Shown here piece after piece: positions 41,059 to 50,848 of a stretch of 64,000 nucleotides of DNA (its first letter is position 1; each line of letters starts with the position of its first letter). This DNA comes from Polynucleobacter sp. TSB-Sco08W16 (GTDB lineage: Bacteria > Pseudomonadota > Gammaproteobacteria > Burkholderiales > Burkholderiaceae). The stretch covers positions 868,001 to 932,000 of the forward strand of contig NZ_CP061291.1 in NCBI RefSeq assembly GCF_018687455.1, read 5' to 3'. The position numbers and the translations under genes are program-made. Under the pieces are notes generated by a model, which was given only the letters and a program-made list of their open reading frames with translations, did not search any database and was not told the DNA's origin.

Positions 41059-41447
41059 CACTGATCAGCTTGTAATTTTTGCTTTGCTAAGCTCTTAGCC
41101 TCTTGCTTGATTGGCTTTAAGACTATTAATAGACAGACAAACCCAGTTGTAGCCAAAATGATTTCTAGTAAAGCCATCCAAAAATTAGTACCTGTTTCCA
41201 AAATACGAACCAAACCCTCTGTGATGTAGAGCAGTATTAGCATCGATGCCCACTGCATTGTGTAGACATTACCTTTCCATAAGCCCGGAATTGCAAATAG
41301 CAAGGGAACGCCTTTTAGGATGAGCCAAGAGCCGCCTGGACGCAGGGGGGAGATGAACCATTCCCAAGCGATGCATAGGATAAATAGATCAATGAATGCT
41401 GCGGTAGCCAATAGCTGATAAGGATTCTTTGCGAGAATTTTTAGCAT
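41058..41447 (-). CDS. DUF2069 membrane protein
   Basis: A 129-residue membrane protein with four hydrophobic segments. LRPGGSWLILKGVPLLFAIP and QWASMLILLYITEGLVRI are the family motifs. In proteobacteria it usually follows wrbA, as here. I use the ATG at 41447, which avoids the 35-base overlap of the longer frame with wrbA. Function unknown. Confidence 0.85.
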   Translation of the reverse strand: MLKILAKNPYQLLATAAFIDLFILCIAWEWFISPLRPGGSWLILKGVPLLFAIPGLWKGNVYTMQWASMLILLYITEGLVRILETGTNFWMALLEIILATTGFVCLLIVLKPIKQEAKSLAKQKLQADQ

Positions 41448-41451
41448 ATTC

Positions 41452-42054
41452 TTAGTCGCCAATGAGCTTAAGCGCTGCTTGTGCAAGACGCTTTCCCTGA
41501 GCTTTTGCTAAACGTTGTTCTTCAGCGCTAATCGGAGCTCTGCCATCGGCGTGAGCAAGGTGCGTTACGCCGTATGGGCTTCCACCTGTTGCTGATGACA
41601 TGAGATCTGGTTCGCTGTAAGGTAAACCCACAATCATCATGCCGTGGTGCAGCAAGGGAATCATCATGGTGAGCAATGTGCTTTCTTGACCGCCATGAAG
41701 ACTTCCGGTGCTAGTAAACACGCAAGCTGGCTTGCCAATCAGGGCACCATTGAGCCATTGAGAGGAGCTGCCATCCCAGAAATATTTCATGGGGGCGGCC
41801 ATATTGCCAAAACGAGTAGGGGAACCTAAGGCCAAACCTATACATTCTTGTAGATCTGAATACTCTACATATGGGGCACCTTCTGACGGTACGCTAGGCT
41901 CCGATGCCTCACAAACAGTAGATATAGCAGGGACGGTTCGAAGACGTGCGTTGACGCCAGGAACGCTTTCAATTCCCTCGACAATCAGGCGCGCCAATTC
42001 CCTTGTTGCCCCATGGCGTGAGTAGTACAGAACTAATATATCGTGTTGGCTCAT
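41452..42054 (-). CDS. wrbA: NAD(P)H:quinone oxidoreductase WrbA
   Basis: A flavodoxin-like FMN enzyme that reduces quinones by two electrons. The FMN phosphate loop is YYSRHGATRELA (about residues 10-21), with GSPTRFGNMAAPMK and TSTGSLHGGQESTLL matching WrbA. Length 200 is right. It heads the minus-strand unit and is divergent from yihY with only 19 bp between starts. Confidence 0.94.
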   Translation of the reverse strand: MSQHDILVLYYSRHGATRELARLIVEGIESVPGVNARLRTVPAISTVCEASEPSVPSEGAPYVEYSDLQECIGLALGSPTRFGNMAAPMKYFWDGSSSQWLNGALIGKPACVFTSTGSLHGGQESTLLTMMIPLLHHGMMIVGLPYSEPDLMSSATGGSPYGVTHLAHADGRAPISAEEQRLAKAQGKRLAQAALKLIGD

Positions 42055-42073
42055 ATTCTCTTATGATACGGCG

Positions 42074-42922
42074 ATGCGCTTATTTCGTAACCCCCAATTA
42101 TGGCTCTCTCTTGCAAAAGAGATCTGGGAGGGCAATCGCGACCAAAAACTCAATCAAATTGCTGCAAGCCTGGCCTACACCACGACACTTTCTTTAGTGC
42201 CTATGGTGACCATTGCAACCATCTTGATTGCATACCTCCCTAGTGTGATTCAGATCAGAAACGCCTTTAGGAACTGGCTACTAGATACCTACATGCCAGG
42301 GGGGATTAACCAGCAGGTCTTTATTTATTTAGAGCAATTTTCCGTCCAGGCCCGTGGATTAACGCTTGTGGGTATTGCTGGTTTATTTGTCACCGCCATC
42401 ATGACGCTTTCGGTGATTGAAGGTGCCTTTAATCAAATTTTTAAAGTTGAAAAGCGTAGACCTCTTCATAAAAAGATAGTTATCTATGCTGCAGCAACTA
42501 TCTTAGGACCAATACTCCTGGGTATTGGAATTTACCTCAGCGGGGTGCTTTTTAGTGCTGCACAAGGCTGGACAGATGGCATATCCTCTGGGTTTAGATT
42601 TATAGCCACTGTAGCGCCTATCTTTTTAGCTGCGATGGTCTATACGGTGGTTTACAAAATCCTTCCTTATTCACAGATCCAATGGTCGGACGCTCTCTTT
42701 GGCGCCTTTTTTGCTGCACTCAGTTTTGAGCTGATGAAGTTTGGGTTTGCCATCTTTTTGACCCACACTCACTTCTACAAAACCGTCTATGGTGCGTTTT
42801 CTATCTTCCCTTTGGCGCTTTTGTGGATCTACTTAACGTGGTGGATAACCTTGGCTGGGGCAGTGCTTGTAGCTAATCTACCCAACATCCGCAGTGGGGT
42901 TATTAGGGTTATTCGTTACTAA
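42074..42922 (+). CDS. yihY: YihY/UPF0761 family inner-membrane protein
   Basis: A 282-residue polytopic protein with about six membrane segments. IAASLAYTTTLSLVPMVTI and GAFSIFPLALLWIYLTWWI are hallmarks of the YihY family, formerly called RNase BN in error. Function is unknown. Confidence 0.88.
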   Translation: MRLFRNPQLWLSLAKEIWEGNRDQKLNQIAASLAYTTTLSLVPMVTIATILIAYLPSVIQIRNAFRNWLLDTYMPGGINQQVFIYLEQFSVQARGLTLVGIAGLFVTAIMTLSVIEGAFNQIFKVEKRRPLHKKIVIYAAATILGPILLGIGIYLSGVLFSAAQGWTDGISSGFRFIATVAPIFLAAMVYTVVYKILPYSQIQWSDALFGAFFAALSFELMKFGFAIFLTHTHFYKTVYGAFSIFPLALLWIYLTWWITLAGAVLVANLPNIRSGVIRVIRY

Positions 42923-43000
42923 AAGGGTGCTTTAAGCCCTTGATTGAAGGGGGGCTTGGGGCTATATTGAAGCAATAAATTCATTGCATTTGGAGACTAC

Positions 43001-43456
43001 ATGAAAGTTCGCGACATATTGCGTGTAAAAGGAAGCACCTTATTTACGGTTGCTCCTGAGACTGCACTACAAACTGCTGTATTGGTTATGAGCGAACATG
43101 ACATCGGCTCTTTAGTGGTGATGGAGTATGACAAGCTTGTAGGCATTCTGACTTTCCGCGAGGTGATTGCCGCTTTAGCAAAACACCATGGCAAATTAGA
43201 TGGGTTACAAGTTCTCTCCGTCATGAACCAAAACCCCCTAACTTGCAATATGGAAACTGAGATCGATGAAGTCCGTCGCATGATGTTGGTGGATCATGCT
43301 CGCTACTTGCCTGTGGTTGATCAAAAAATGCTCATGGGAGTGATCTCCTTTTATGATGTTGCCAAATCGGTGGTTGAAGCTCAAGACTTTGAAAATACGA
43401 TGCTCAAGGCCTATATTCGTGACTGGCCAGAAGACGCAGAAAAGACCGCTAATTAA
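43001..43456 (+). CDS. Tandem CBS-domain protein
   Basis: Two CBS domains (about residues 7-62 and 73-130) fill this 151-residue protein: DIGSLVVMEYDKLVGILTFR and RYLPVVDQKMLMGVISFYDV. Such stand-alone Bateman modules bind adenosyl ligands or NADH and regulate partners. The ATG follows GGAG by 6 bases. The partner is not evident; aroC follows after 43 bp. Confidence 0.88.
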   Translation: MKVRDILRVKGSTLFTVAPETALQTAVLVMSEHDIGSLVVMEYDKLVGILTFREVIAALAKHHGKLDGLQVLSVMNQNPLTCNMETEIDEVRRMMLVDHARYLPVVDQKMLMGVISFYDVAKSVVEAQDFENTMLKAYIRDWPEDAEKTAN

Positions 43457-43499
43457 GCTGTTTTAGCCTAATATTCATGACAAATGACATAATGTCGAT

Positions 43500-44615
43500 A
43501 TGTCAGGAAATACTTTAGGCCTTCTTTTTACTGTTACCACTTTTGGTGAATCCCATGGTCCAGCTATCGGAGCTGTAGTTGATGGCTGCCCTCCAGGCAT
43601 GTCGCTCACTGAAGCTGACCTCCAAATCGATCTTGACCGCCGGAAACCAGGAACCTCACGTCATGTAACTCAGCGCAAAGAAGAAGATCGGGTTGAAATT
43701 CTGTCCGGTATCTTCGAAGGGAAGACAACAGGCGCTCCAATCGCTTTACTGATTCGTAATACTGATCAACGTAGCCAAGACTACGGTGATATTTTGCAAA
43801 CCTTCCGTCCAGGTCACGCCGATTACGCTTACCATCATAAATATGGTCTACGCGACCCTCGCGGTGGTGGCCGTTCATCAGCACGTTTAACGGCGCCTGT
43901 AGTAGCTGCTGCTGCGATTGCCAAAAAATGGTTGAATCAGCAGTACGGAACAGAGTTTTATGGCTATATGAGTCAGCTTGGTGAAATTGAGATTCCATTT
44001 CAAGACGCACAGCAGATTGACCAAAATCCATTCTTTGCTGCTAACGCACAGATTATTCCGCAACTAGAAGGCTACATGGATGATCTGCGCAAAGCAGGTG
44101 ATTCTTGTGGAGCCCGCATTGAGGTTCGCGCTCGCAATGTGCCCATTGGGCTGGGCGAGCCTCTATTCGATAAGCTCGATGCTGACATTGCGCATGCCAT
44201 GATGGGCATCAATGCCGTTAAGGGCGTTGAGATTGGTGCCGGATTTAAATCCGTTGCTCAGCGTGGAAGCGAACATGGCGATGAACTACATCCTGATGGC
44301 TTTGCCTCAAATAATGCAGGTGGCACTTTAGGCGGCATTAGTACCGGTCAAGATCTGCGTGTTTCTATTGCCATTAAGCCGACCTCTAGCATCATGAGCC
44401 CAAAACAATCAATCGATCTCGACGGTAAGCCTATTACCGTGCAAACTAAGGGACGTCATGATCCTTGTGTTGGTATCAGGGCAACCCCAATTGCTGAGGC
44501 GATGTTGGCATTGGTGATCATGGATCATGCCTTGCGCCACCGCGCACAATGCGCTGACGTGAAGCTTGCTGTCACACCTATACCGGCTGCTCGACCTGGC
44601 TCAAAAATCGATTAG
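43500..44615 (+). CDS. aroC: Chorismate synthase
   Basis: AroC converts EPSP to chorismate with reduced FMN, the last shikimate step. The three family signatures are clear: FGESHGPAIGAVVDGCPPG near the N-terminus, RPGHADYAYHHKYGLRDPRG, and GGISTGQDLRVSIAIKPTSS. Length 371 fits the bacterial form. An MFS gene follows 14 bp later. Confidence 0.96.
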   Translation: MSGNTLGLLFTVTTFGESHGPAIGAVVDGCPPGMSLTEADLQIDLDRRKPGTSRHVTQRKEEDRVEILSGIFEGKTTGAPIALLIRNTDQRSQDYGDILQTFRPGHADYAYHHKYGLRDPRGGGRSSARLTAPVVAAAAIAKKWLNQQYGTEFYGYMSQLGEIEIPFQDAQQIDQNPFFAANAQIIPQLEGYMDDLRKAGDSCGARIEVRARNVPIGLGEPLFDKLDADIAHAMMGINAVKGVEIGAGFKSVAQRGSEHGDELHPDGFASNNAGGTLGGISTGQDLRVSIAIKPTSSIMSPKQSIDLDGKPITVQTKGRHDPCVGIRATPIAEAMLALVIMDHALRHRAQCADVKLAVTPIPAARPGSKID

Positions 44616-44629
44616 CTAATTTTTCTAAG

Positions 44630-45793
44630 ATGACGCCTGTGCTTCGTTGGGCCTTCGGGTCCTTTTTCTTTTTATATTTTGCCTACGTTGGCTTGGTTTC
44701 CCCCTATGCCAGCCTTTTCTTTTTAGATCGCGGCTTTAATGTCATCGAGATTGCAGTCTTGATGTCGATGCTGCAAATCACTCGCATAGTTGGACCTTTT
44801 AGTTGGGGCTGGCTCTCTGATTATTTATCTAATCGCATTGGGATTATCCGCGTATGCGCATGCTTGGCTGCAGTGGTTTTCTTATGCATCTTTTTTCTAC
44901 ACAGTTATTACAGCTTCTTTATTTGGATGTTTGTTCTTCACACCATCCTTAGCAGTCAAATGCCATTAGGTGAGACGGCAACTATCCATGCTTTGTATAA
45001 AGACAATTCATTTGATAAACGCTACGGTCGTTTACGTCTTTGGGGTTCAATCGGTTTTATAGCAATGGTATTGGTGGCTGGAGAACTATTCCAGCGTAAG
45101 GGTATTGAGCTTTACCCAATCGTGGGTGCCATCGTGCTCTTTGCATTAGCTTTAGTGACTTTCTGCCTGCATGAACCAAAGATGGAGCGGCGCAGAATGG
45201 TTAAGGGTGAGCTACTGGTGGTGCTGTTTAATCCCGATGTACGCTGGTTCTTAATCTCCGGCTTCTTCATGGTCTTTGCACATGCTGCTTTATATGTTTT
45301 CTATTCCCTGTACCTGGCAAACTTAGGCTACGATAAATTACAAATTGGCCTATTTTGGGCTTTGGGCGTTGCTGCAGAAGTTATTTTCTTTTACTTCCAA
45401 AATAAAGTATTGAGTCGCTTAGACGCGGAAGTAGTTTTACAGGGTGCATTCGGCATAGGAGTAGTTCGCTTTATTCTGATTGCTTTTTTACCAATCACTT
45501 CAGTTTTAATTTTGGCGCAATTAATGCATGCAGCAACATTTGCTGCCCATCATAGTGCGGCTACTAAACTCTTACAACGCTGGTTCACGGGGCCGCTGCA
45601 GGCAAGAGGTCAAGCCATTATGGCGACGGTCTCTTACGGTTTGGGTGGAACGATTGGCGGCTTATGTGCCGGATGGATTTGGGATCTCTCTCAGCCCAGA
45701 GATGTTTTTGTCATGTCCGCATTTGCCTGCGGCCTGGCGGGTATGGCGATACAAAAGATGAGGCCTCGCCACTACCCGGTCAGAAAAGACTGA
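44630..45793 (+). CDS. MFS transporter, HcaT/phenylpropionate-type
   Basis: Twelve hydrophobic segments in 387 residues. The N-terminal SFFFLYFAYVGLVSPYASLF and GFNVIEIAVLMSMLQITRIV, then WGWLSDYLSNR, resemble the MFS_1-like group that includes the 3-phenylpropionate transporter HcaT. The transported substrate is not deducible. It converges on ppiC, 16 bp away. Confidence 0.85.
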   Translation: MTPVLRWAFGSFFFLYFAYVGLVSPYASLFFLDRGFNVIEIAVLMSMLQITRIVGPFSWGWLSDYLSNRIGIIRVCACLAAVVFLCIFFLHSYYSFFIWMFVLHTILSSQMPLGETATIHALYKDNSFDKRYGRLRLWGSIGFIAMVLVAGELFQRKGIELYPIVGAIVLFALALVTFCLHEPKMERRRMVKGELLVVLFNPDVRWFLISGFFMVFAHAALYVFYSLYLANLGYDKLQIGLFWALGVAAEVIFFYFQNKVLSRLDAEVVLQGAFGIGVVRFILIAFLPITSVLILAQLMHAATFAAHHSAATKLLQRWFTGPLQARGQAIMATVSYGLGGTIGGLCAGWIWDLSQPRDVFVMSAFACGLAGMAIQKMRPRHYPVRKD

Positions 45794-45809
45794 TACAGCC
45801 TTTGGGTAC

Positions 45810-46601
45810 TTATTGAATCTTGGCTTTAGCGCGTAGTTTTTGCATCATTTCTGAAAACTTTGCTTTCTGCCAATTTTGGTCTGATGAAATCATTTGTTTC
45901 AGTTGATCTTTGAGTTCATCAAAGCTAGGCGCTTTCATATCGCGAGTGTCTACAACTTTAATGATGTGCCAGCCATATTGTGATTTCACAGGCTTATCGC
46001 TAATCTGTCCAGGCTTGATTTGAACCATTGCCTTAGAAAATTCTGGAACTAGTGATTTTTCGGTGACCCAAGCCAAATCGCCGCCGTTAGGCGCGGAGCC
46101 GGGATCTTTTGATTTGGCTTTAGCAATATCCTCAAAATTAGCGCCAGCCTTTACTTGCAAAATGATGGCTTTGGCATCGGATTCTTTTTCAACCAAAATA
46201 TGTTCAACATGGTATTCCTTGCCTGTGTATTGGGCTTTTACTGACTCATAAGCGGTCTTAAGCTCGGCCTCTGTAACACCTTCTTTTTGCACATAATCTT
46301 CGAATACTGCCGCAACTAGAATGCCAACACGAGATTGCTCGAGCTGTTCGCGCACAGATTCATTTTGGATAACGCCACGTTTATCAGCCTCCTGGAGAAT
46401 CAATTCTTTAGTGACCAACATTTCGCGAGCTTGGTCTCGAACTTGGGGATTATCAGGTTGACCTGATTTTTGCACCAACTTATCAAGCTGCGCCTTTGGA
46501 ATAGCTTTGCCGTTCACGATCACAGCATTTTGTGCAAAGGCATATCCAGAAAATAGAGTCGTTGCAATAGCAAAGGAAATTAAATTGCGAGAATTTAGCA
46601 T
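45810..46601 (-). CDS. Periplasmic peptidyl-prolyl isomerase, parvulin type
   Basis: A signal peptide (cleavage near AFAQ, about residue 23) precedes a SurA-like N-terminal helical region and a parvulin domain (about residues 130-225) with EYHVEHILVEKES, AKSKDPGSAPNGGDLAWV and KSQYGWHIIKV. It would assist folding of exported proteins. It is the last gene of the msrB-yciB-bolA-ppiC cluster. Confidence 0.92.
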   Translation of the reverse strand: MLNSRNLISFAIATTLFSGYAFAQNAVIVNGKAIPKAQLDKLVQKSGQPDNPQVRDQAREMLVTKELILQEADKRGVIQNESVREQLEQSRVGILVAAVFEDYVQKEGVTEAELKTAYESVKAQYTGKEYHVEHILVEKESDAKAIILQVKAGANFEDIAKAKSKDPGSAPNGGDLAWVTEKSLVPEFSKAMVQIKPGQISDKPVKSQYGWHIIKVVDTRDMKAPSFDELKDQLKQMISSDQNWQKAKFSEMMQKLRAKAKIQ

Positions 46602-46647
46602 GTTATTAATCTAGTAAAAAATTGGAATAGAGAGAGTGTAAATCAGC

Positions 46648-46932
46648 TTAAAAGGTCTGCTCTTCGGGGCTTGAGGCAGATATTGTTAAGGCATGTATTT
46701 CAGTCGGTATATGGTTATTTAGGGCTTCGTATACCGCCCGGTGACGTGCAATTCGGCTAAGCCCCTGAAATTGAGGGGCAACAATGATGACCTTAAAGTG
46801 ACCGCCACCTGTAGCAGCACCAGCATGACCTGCATGTAAATGGCTCTCATCCTCGATCACCAGCTTTTGAATATCAAATGCCTTTGCCAGATCCTCTTTG
46901 AAGCGTGCAATTCGTGCTTGGTTAATGCTCAT
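46648..46932 (-). CDS. bolA: BolA family protein
   Basis: A 94-residue BolA protein with ESHLHAGHAGAATGGGHFKV and LSRIARHRAVYEALNNHI. BolA partners monothiol glutaredoxins in iron-sulfur handling; the conserved His in RHRAVY is a cluster ligand. Its start overlaps the yciB stop by 4 bases. Confidence 0.94.
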   Translation of the reverse strand: MSINQARIARFKEDLAKAFDIQKLVIEDESHLHAGHAGAATGGGHFKVIIVAPQFQGLSRIARHRAVYEALNNHIPTEIHALTISASSPEEQTF

Positions 46933-47477
46933 TGCTCAGGATGCTCCATGTGACGAGATAACCAAACGCCTTGAATAATTACAAAGCCCACTAACAAGCC
47001 AGTACTACCGAAGAGTTTGAAATTAACCCAGGTCTCCTCGGAATATTCAAAGGCAATATACAGATTGAGAGCACCCATAAAGAAAAAGAAGGCTGACCAC
47101 GCCAAGTTCAAATGCTGCCATACCTTATGAGAGCTCTTGGGTTTTAGTGTAATTTGTTTGCCCATCAATACTTGTATCCAATTTTTATTGAAAAATTGGG
47201 CGCTGATCAATAAGGCGCCACAAAAGAGCCAATAGAGCGCAGTGGGCTTTAATTGGATAAAAGTTTTGTTATGCAAGAAGATGGTCAAACTACCGAAGAC
47301 CAAGATCATCGCCAGACTTACCCATTGCATTGCATCGATCTTGCGATGACGGTAATACACCCAAAGAATCTGCCCGATGGTTGCAACCATAGCGACTATG
47401 GTTGCCGTATAGATATCGCCAAATTTAAAGGCAATAAAGAAGAGGATGATGGGGAAGAGGTCGAATAAGAATTTCAT
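46929..47477 (-). CDS. yciB: Septation protein A / inner-membrane protein YciB
   Basis: A 182-residue protein with five hydrophobic segments, opening MKFLFDLFPIILFFIAFKFG as in the YciB/IspZ family. It acts at the inner membrane and influences septation and envelope synthesis in enterics. The bolA gene overlaps its end. Confidence 0.94.
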   Translation of the reverse strand: MKFLFDLFPIILFFIAFKFGDIYTATIVAMVATIGQILWVYYRHRKIDAMQWVSLAMILVFGSLTIFLHNKTFIQLKPTALYWLFCGALLISAQFFNKNWIQVLMGKQITLKPKSSHKVWQHLNLAWSAFFFFMGALNLYIAFEYSEETWVNFKLFGSTGLLVGFVIIQGVWLSRHMEHPEQ

Positions 47478-47511
47478 ATCAGAATTATCCCGCTATTTGG
47501 CTTTAGGGATC

Positions 47512-47922
47512 TCAATCCTTTAAGGAAGGCTGGGCATTGTTACTGGGTTCAAAATTTAAGGACGCAGAATTAATGCAATACCGCAGTCCAGTCGGCATGG
47601 GGCCATCCTCAAATACATGCCCCAAATGTGCATCACAATTGGCGCAGCGAACTTCAGTGCGAATCATGCCATGGCTAGTATCTTTAATTTCTGTGATGGC
47701 GGATGCTTCTTCGGGGGCGTTATAGCTTGGCCAGCCGCACCCGGCATCAAACTTGGTATCAGATAAAAAGAGGGGGGTACCGCAACAGATACACGTGTAT
47801 TTACCCTGATCCCAGTGATCCCAATACTTCCCAGTAAATGGATGCTCGGTTGCCGCTTCTCGTGTCACACGATACTCAATCTCGCTTAGTGTTTCTTTGT
47901 ACTCTTGATCTGTTTTTTTCAT
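47512..47922 (-). CDS. msrB: Peptide-methionine (R)-S-oxide reductase
   Basis: MsrB repairs R-methionine sulfoxide. Zinc-binding pairs are CICC and CANC, the resolving-region Cys lies in GCGWPS, and the catalytic Cys is in RYCINSASLNF. The ATG at 47922 has GAGG upstream at good distance; the frame is open to 47943. Length 136 is typical. SelO lies upstream on the same strand, so two redox-repair genes are neighbours. Confidence 0.95.
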   Translation of the reverse strand: MKKTDQEYKETLSEIEYRVTREAATEHPFTGKYWDHWDQGKYTCICCGTPLFLSDTKFDAGCGWPSYNAPEEASAITEIKDTSHGMIRTEVRCANCDAHLGHVFEDGPMPTGLRYCINSASLNFEPSNNAQPSLKD

Positions 47923-47959
47923 ATATTCCTCTAAATTTTGCATTACTCATTTAAGGCAT

Positions 47960-49426
47960 TTAAGACGAGCAGCTCACTTCCACCTTATCCAAATCAGCGG
48001 GTGGGGGTAGGGCATAGGTATCGAATTCTGCCTGCTCGTCATAAGGCTTACTTAATAAATTCAGTAAAACCTTGATCTCCGAAAAATCGTGCTGCTGCGC
48101 TTTATCAATAGCAGCTTGCGCCAAATGATTACGTAAGATGTATTTAGGATTAATACCATTCATCAACTGAGCTCTTGTGAAATCATTGCTAGATTCGGCT
48201 TTAAGGCGAGCTAGATAATCCGCAAACCATTGATCAATAAGAGATCGATCAATGAAGTGATCTCTAAGGGAGATTGAATCAATAGCCTGTCCTTGTTCAA
48301 TCTGACTGAGCTGCCTAAAGAAGCTGGTGAAATCAACCTTAGAGTCGTGCATAGCTTGCAAGAGCCGCTCAATGAGAGCTACATCCTGCTCATCCTGTGT
48401 TTGCAATCCGAGTTTTTGCCTAAACAAAGCCTGCCAAGATTGGGCGTAGGCAACTGGAAATTCTTCCAGAGCTTGACGCAACATAGTCTGGGCTTTGCTT
48501 TCACCATGAGTCATCTCAATTAGCGGTAAAAATCCACTAGCAAGACAAGCCATATTCCAGTGCATGATCTGCGGTTGTCGATGATAGGCATAGCGACCGC
48601 CTTGATCGCTATGGTTGCAAATGTGATCAATCTCAAATTGATCCAAGAAGCCAAATGGTCCGTAGTCCATTGTTAAACCAAGGGCGCTAATGTTGTCGCT
48701 GTTAAGCACTCCATGACAAAAGCCAACAGCTTGCCATTGCGCTACTAGCTTTGCATTGCGAACGCAAATTTGCTTGAATAGCTCCAAGTAAGGGTCTGGA
48801 TGCTGAAGACAGTCGTAGTAATGGTCTCGAATCAGTAGGTCGGCCAATTCCTTTAGGCGAGCAATATTTTGCAAAGAAGCAAAGTGCTCGAAATGACCAA
48901 TACGAATAAAGCTAGGGGCTATCCGACTACACACAGCAGCAGTCTCCAACGTTTCACGCCGCACAGCTAACTCCGAACCGACAATGGCCAATGCTCTTGT
49001 AGTTGGAATCCCCAAGGAAAACATTGCTTCACTACATAAAAATTCTCGAATAGAGGAGCGCAGAACTGCACGTCCATCGCCCATACGGGAATAAATGGTT
49101 TTGCCTGCGCCCTTGAGTTGTAGTTCCTGCCCATTAATCTCGCCTAAAAGGATTGCCCTGCCATCCCCCAATTGACCAGCCCAAACCCCAAATTGATGAC
49201 CGCTATAGGCAGTTGCAATGGGATTTGAAAAGTTGTGAGTAGACGTAGCAAGGGAATTGCCGGCAAGAAGTTCTAGCCAGGCGGGGTCTGATGGCAATCC
49301 AGAAGGAGCAAGATTGAGTTGAATCAGTTTGGCTGCAGAGGGAGAAAAGGCCACCCAATAAGGATGCGGAATAGGGCTGGGGTGGGTTATCTGACAGGCG
49401 TCATCGCCGCTTAAGGTAAAGGCCAT
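47960..49426 (-). CDS. selO: Protein adenylyltransferase SelO (YdiU)
   Basis: SelO is a pseudokinase-fold enzyme that transfers AMP to proteins during oxidative stress. Visible: GQLGDGRAILLGE, LKGAGKTIYSRMGDGRAVLR, FCHGVLNSDNISALGLTMDY and GPFGFLD with the metal-binding Asp. The C-terminus is CSS, the cysteine counterpart of the selenocysteine end of animal SelO. Length 488 is close to E. coli (478). The msrB start is 37 bp downstream. Confidence 0.95.
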   Translation of the reverse strand: MAFTLSGDDACQITHPSPIPHPYWVAFSPSAAKLIQLNLAPSGLPSDPAWLELLAGNSLATSTHNFSNPIATAYSGHQFGVWAGQLGDGRAILLGEINGQELQLKGAGKTIYSRMGDGRAVLRSSIREFLCSEAMFSLGIPTTRALAIVGSELAVRRETLETAAVCSRIAPSFIRIGHFEHFASLQNIARLKELADLLIRDHYYDCLQHPDPYLELFKQICVRNAKLVAQWQAVGFCHGVLNSDNISALGLTMDYGPFGFLDQFEIDHICNHSDQGGRYAYHRQPQIMHWNMACLASGFLPLIEMTHGESKAQTMLRQALEEFPVAYAQSWQALFRQKLGLQTQDEQDVALIERLLQAMHDSKVDFTSFFRQLSQIEQGQAIDSISLRDHFIDRSLIDQWFADYLARLKAESSNDFTRAQLMNGINPKYILRNHLAQAAIDKAQQHDFSEIKVLLNLLSKPYDEQAEFDTYALPPPADLDKVEVSCSS

Positions 49427-49480
49427 ATAGGTATTCTAGGTGTATTTCCAAAATGGCGTACTAGCCTCTAAAATCGAGTA

Positions 49481-49963
49481 ATGAATAAACATGTCCAAAT
49501 CAATCCACAGACACAACTCGCTAATTTAGGTGAGGAATTAAATGTTCCATTTCTGAAGCTTTTAGGCGTTCGCTTCTTAAGTGCTGAGATGGGTAAAGGA
49601 GAAATTCTTCTTGCGCTCAAACCGGAGCATACCAATACCTGGGCGGTGGCGCATGGCGGTGTTTTATTGACATTGATGGATGTAGCAATGGCAGTAGCGG
49701 CTCGTTCGGGAGACCCAAGCGATCGCAGCGTAGTAACGATTGAATTAAAGAATAATTTTATGCAAGCGGCCAATGGCGTTTTGCGAGTGAAGGCTGATAC
49801 TGTACGTAGAACAGCAACTATGGCATTTTGTGAGGCAAAGCTCTATAACGACCAAGGTGAGATCTGTTGTATGGCAACGGGAACCTTCCAGTTCATTAAG
49901 CGCTTACCAACACGTGATGCTAGTGGTGAGCGGGTTGTGAACGAGGATCTTCGCTCTAAATAA
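49481..49963 (+). CDS. PaaI-type hotdog-fold thioesterase
   Basis: A 160-residue hotdog protein with WAVAHGGVLLTLMDVAMAVA, the PaaI/4HBT catalytic-helix motif, and VTIELKNNFMQAA. It likely hydrolyses aromatic or other acyl-CoA thioesters. It is divergent from selO and convergent with the NRDE gene. Confidence 0.87.
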   Translation: MNKHVQINPQTQLANLGEELNVPFLKLLGVRFLSAEMGKGEILLALKPEHTNTWAVAHGGVLLTLMDVAMAVAARSGDPSDRSVVTIELKNNFMQAANGVLRVKADTVRRTATMAFCEAKLYNDQGEICCMATGTFQFIKRLPTRDASGERVVNEDLRSK

Positions 49964-49976
49964 ACTGAGCAGCTTA

Positions 49977-50834
49977 TTAAACCGAGAGATTTGAGCCTGA
50001 AGCAGCACTGAGGGCGCCCGTGATTACATCATGGCCAACAGCACCATTTGCATCAAAGCGCCGCTCAACCATTTCAAAATGGCCATCTTTACGAACCCGC
50101 AGCACTGTACTTGAGCGTGTTCCATAGGATGGAGTTTTAATAAAAGCAGGCGATAAAGCCTTTTCCCATTCCTTGCTCACGCCAGTGCTCGGTAGCTCAT
50201 GATCGCTAGCATGATGTGTATCCGCTAACACCTTAAGATATTGGTCTGCACTTTTCAGCTGGCCATGATCCATGGCCAATACTTGTGCAAAAGCTGCCAC
50301 TCGATGATTCACCTTAGGCCATGGTGTATCAAGCATTGCATTAGATAATCCATAGACACCAGCGGCTAAAGGTGCGGGTGGGTAAATTTTACGAGGGCGA
50401 ATGTTTTGCCCCATCAACATGCGATTACTGATCCAATGCATTTCCGCATTTGCAGGATCACTTAGATCAGCCATCAACATATTGAAACCGTTATAAAGGC
50501 CAAACCGTTTTGAATTTTCTTGGACAAATTCAGCAGGTTTATCTTTACTAGTTAGGTACATTAAGGAAAGCTCGCCACGGGTTCTGGCATCCGGATTTTT
50601 TTCGCTGGGCGCACGAACATTGGTCAAAGCAGCAAACTTTCCGGTCTTAGTAAAACCTAACCAAGTGCCGGGACTGCCTAATACATCTGCGCGATCTCTA
50701 CCGGCAAGCACATGCGGGTGTTCTGGCCAATAGGCAACACCTTCAGTATCACGCTCATAAAACTCGTCACGATTAGCTGCTACTACTAAAGAGTAGTCGG
50801 GGTGTGAGTTCCATGCGAAAAGAATGAGGCACAT
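49977..50834 (-). CDS. NRDE (TANGO2-like) family protein
   Basis: Starts MCLILFAWNSHPDYSLVVAA followed by NRDEFYER, the family-defining NRDE motif; Cys2 would be N-terminal after Met removal, as in Ntn hydrolases. TANGO2 relatives have been linked to haem or lipid handling. Length 285. It lies 14 bp after ygfZ in the same unit. Confidence 0.88.
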   Translation of the reverse strand: MCLILFAWNSHPDYSLVVAANRDEFYERDTEGVAYWPEHPHVLAGRDRADVLGSPGTWLGFTKTGKFAALTNVRAPSEKNPDARTRGELSLMYLTSKDKPAEFVQENSKRFGLYNGFNMLMADLSDPANAEMHWISNRMLMGQNIRPRKIYPPAPLAAGVYGLSNAMLDTPWPKVNHRVAAFAQVLAMDHGQLKSADQYLKVLADTHHASDHELPSTGVSKEWEKALSPAFIKTPSYGTRSSTVLRVRKDGHFEMVERRFDANGAVGHDVITGALSAASGSNLSV

Positions 50835-50848
50835 AAATAGGGATTTGC

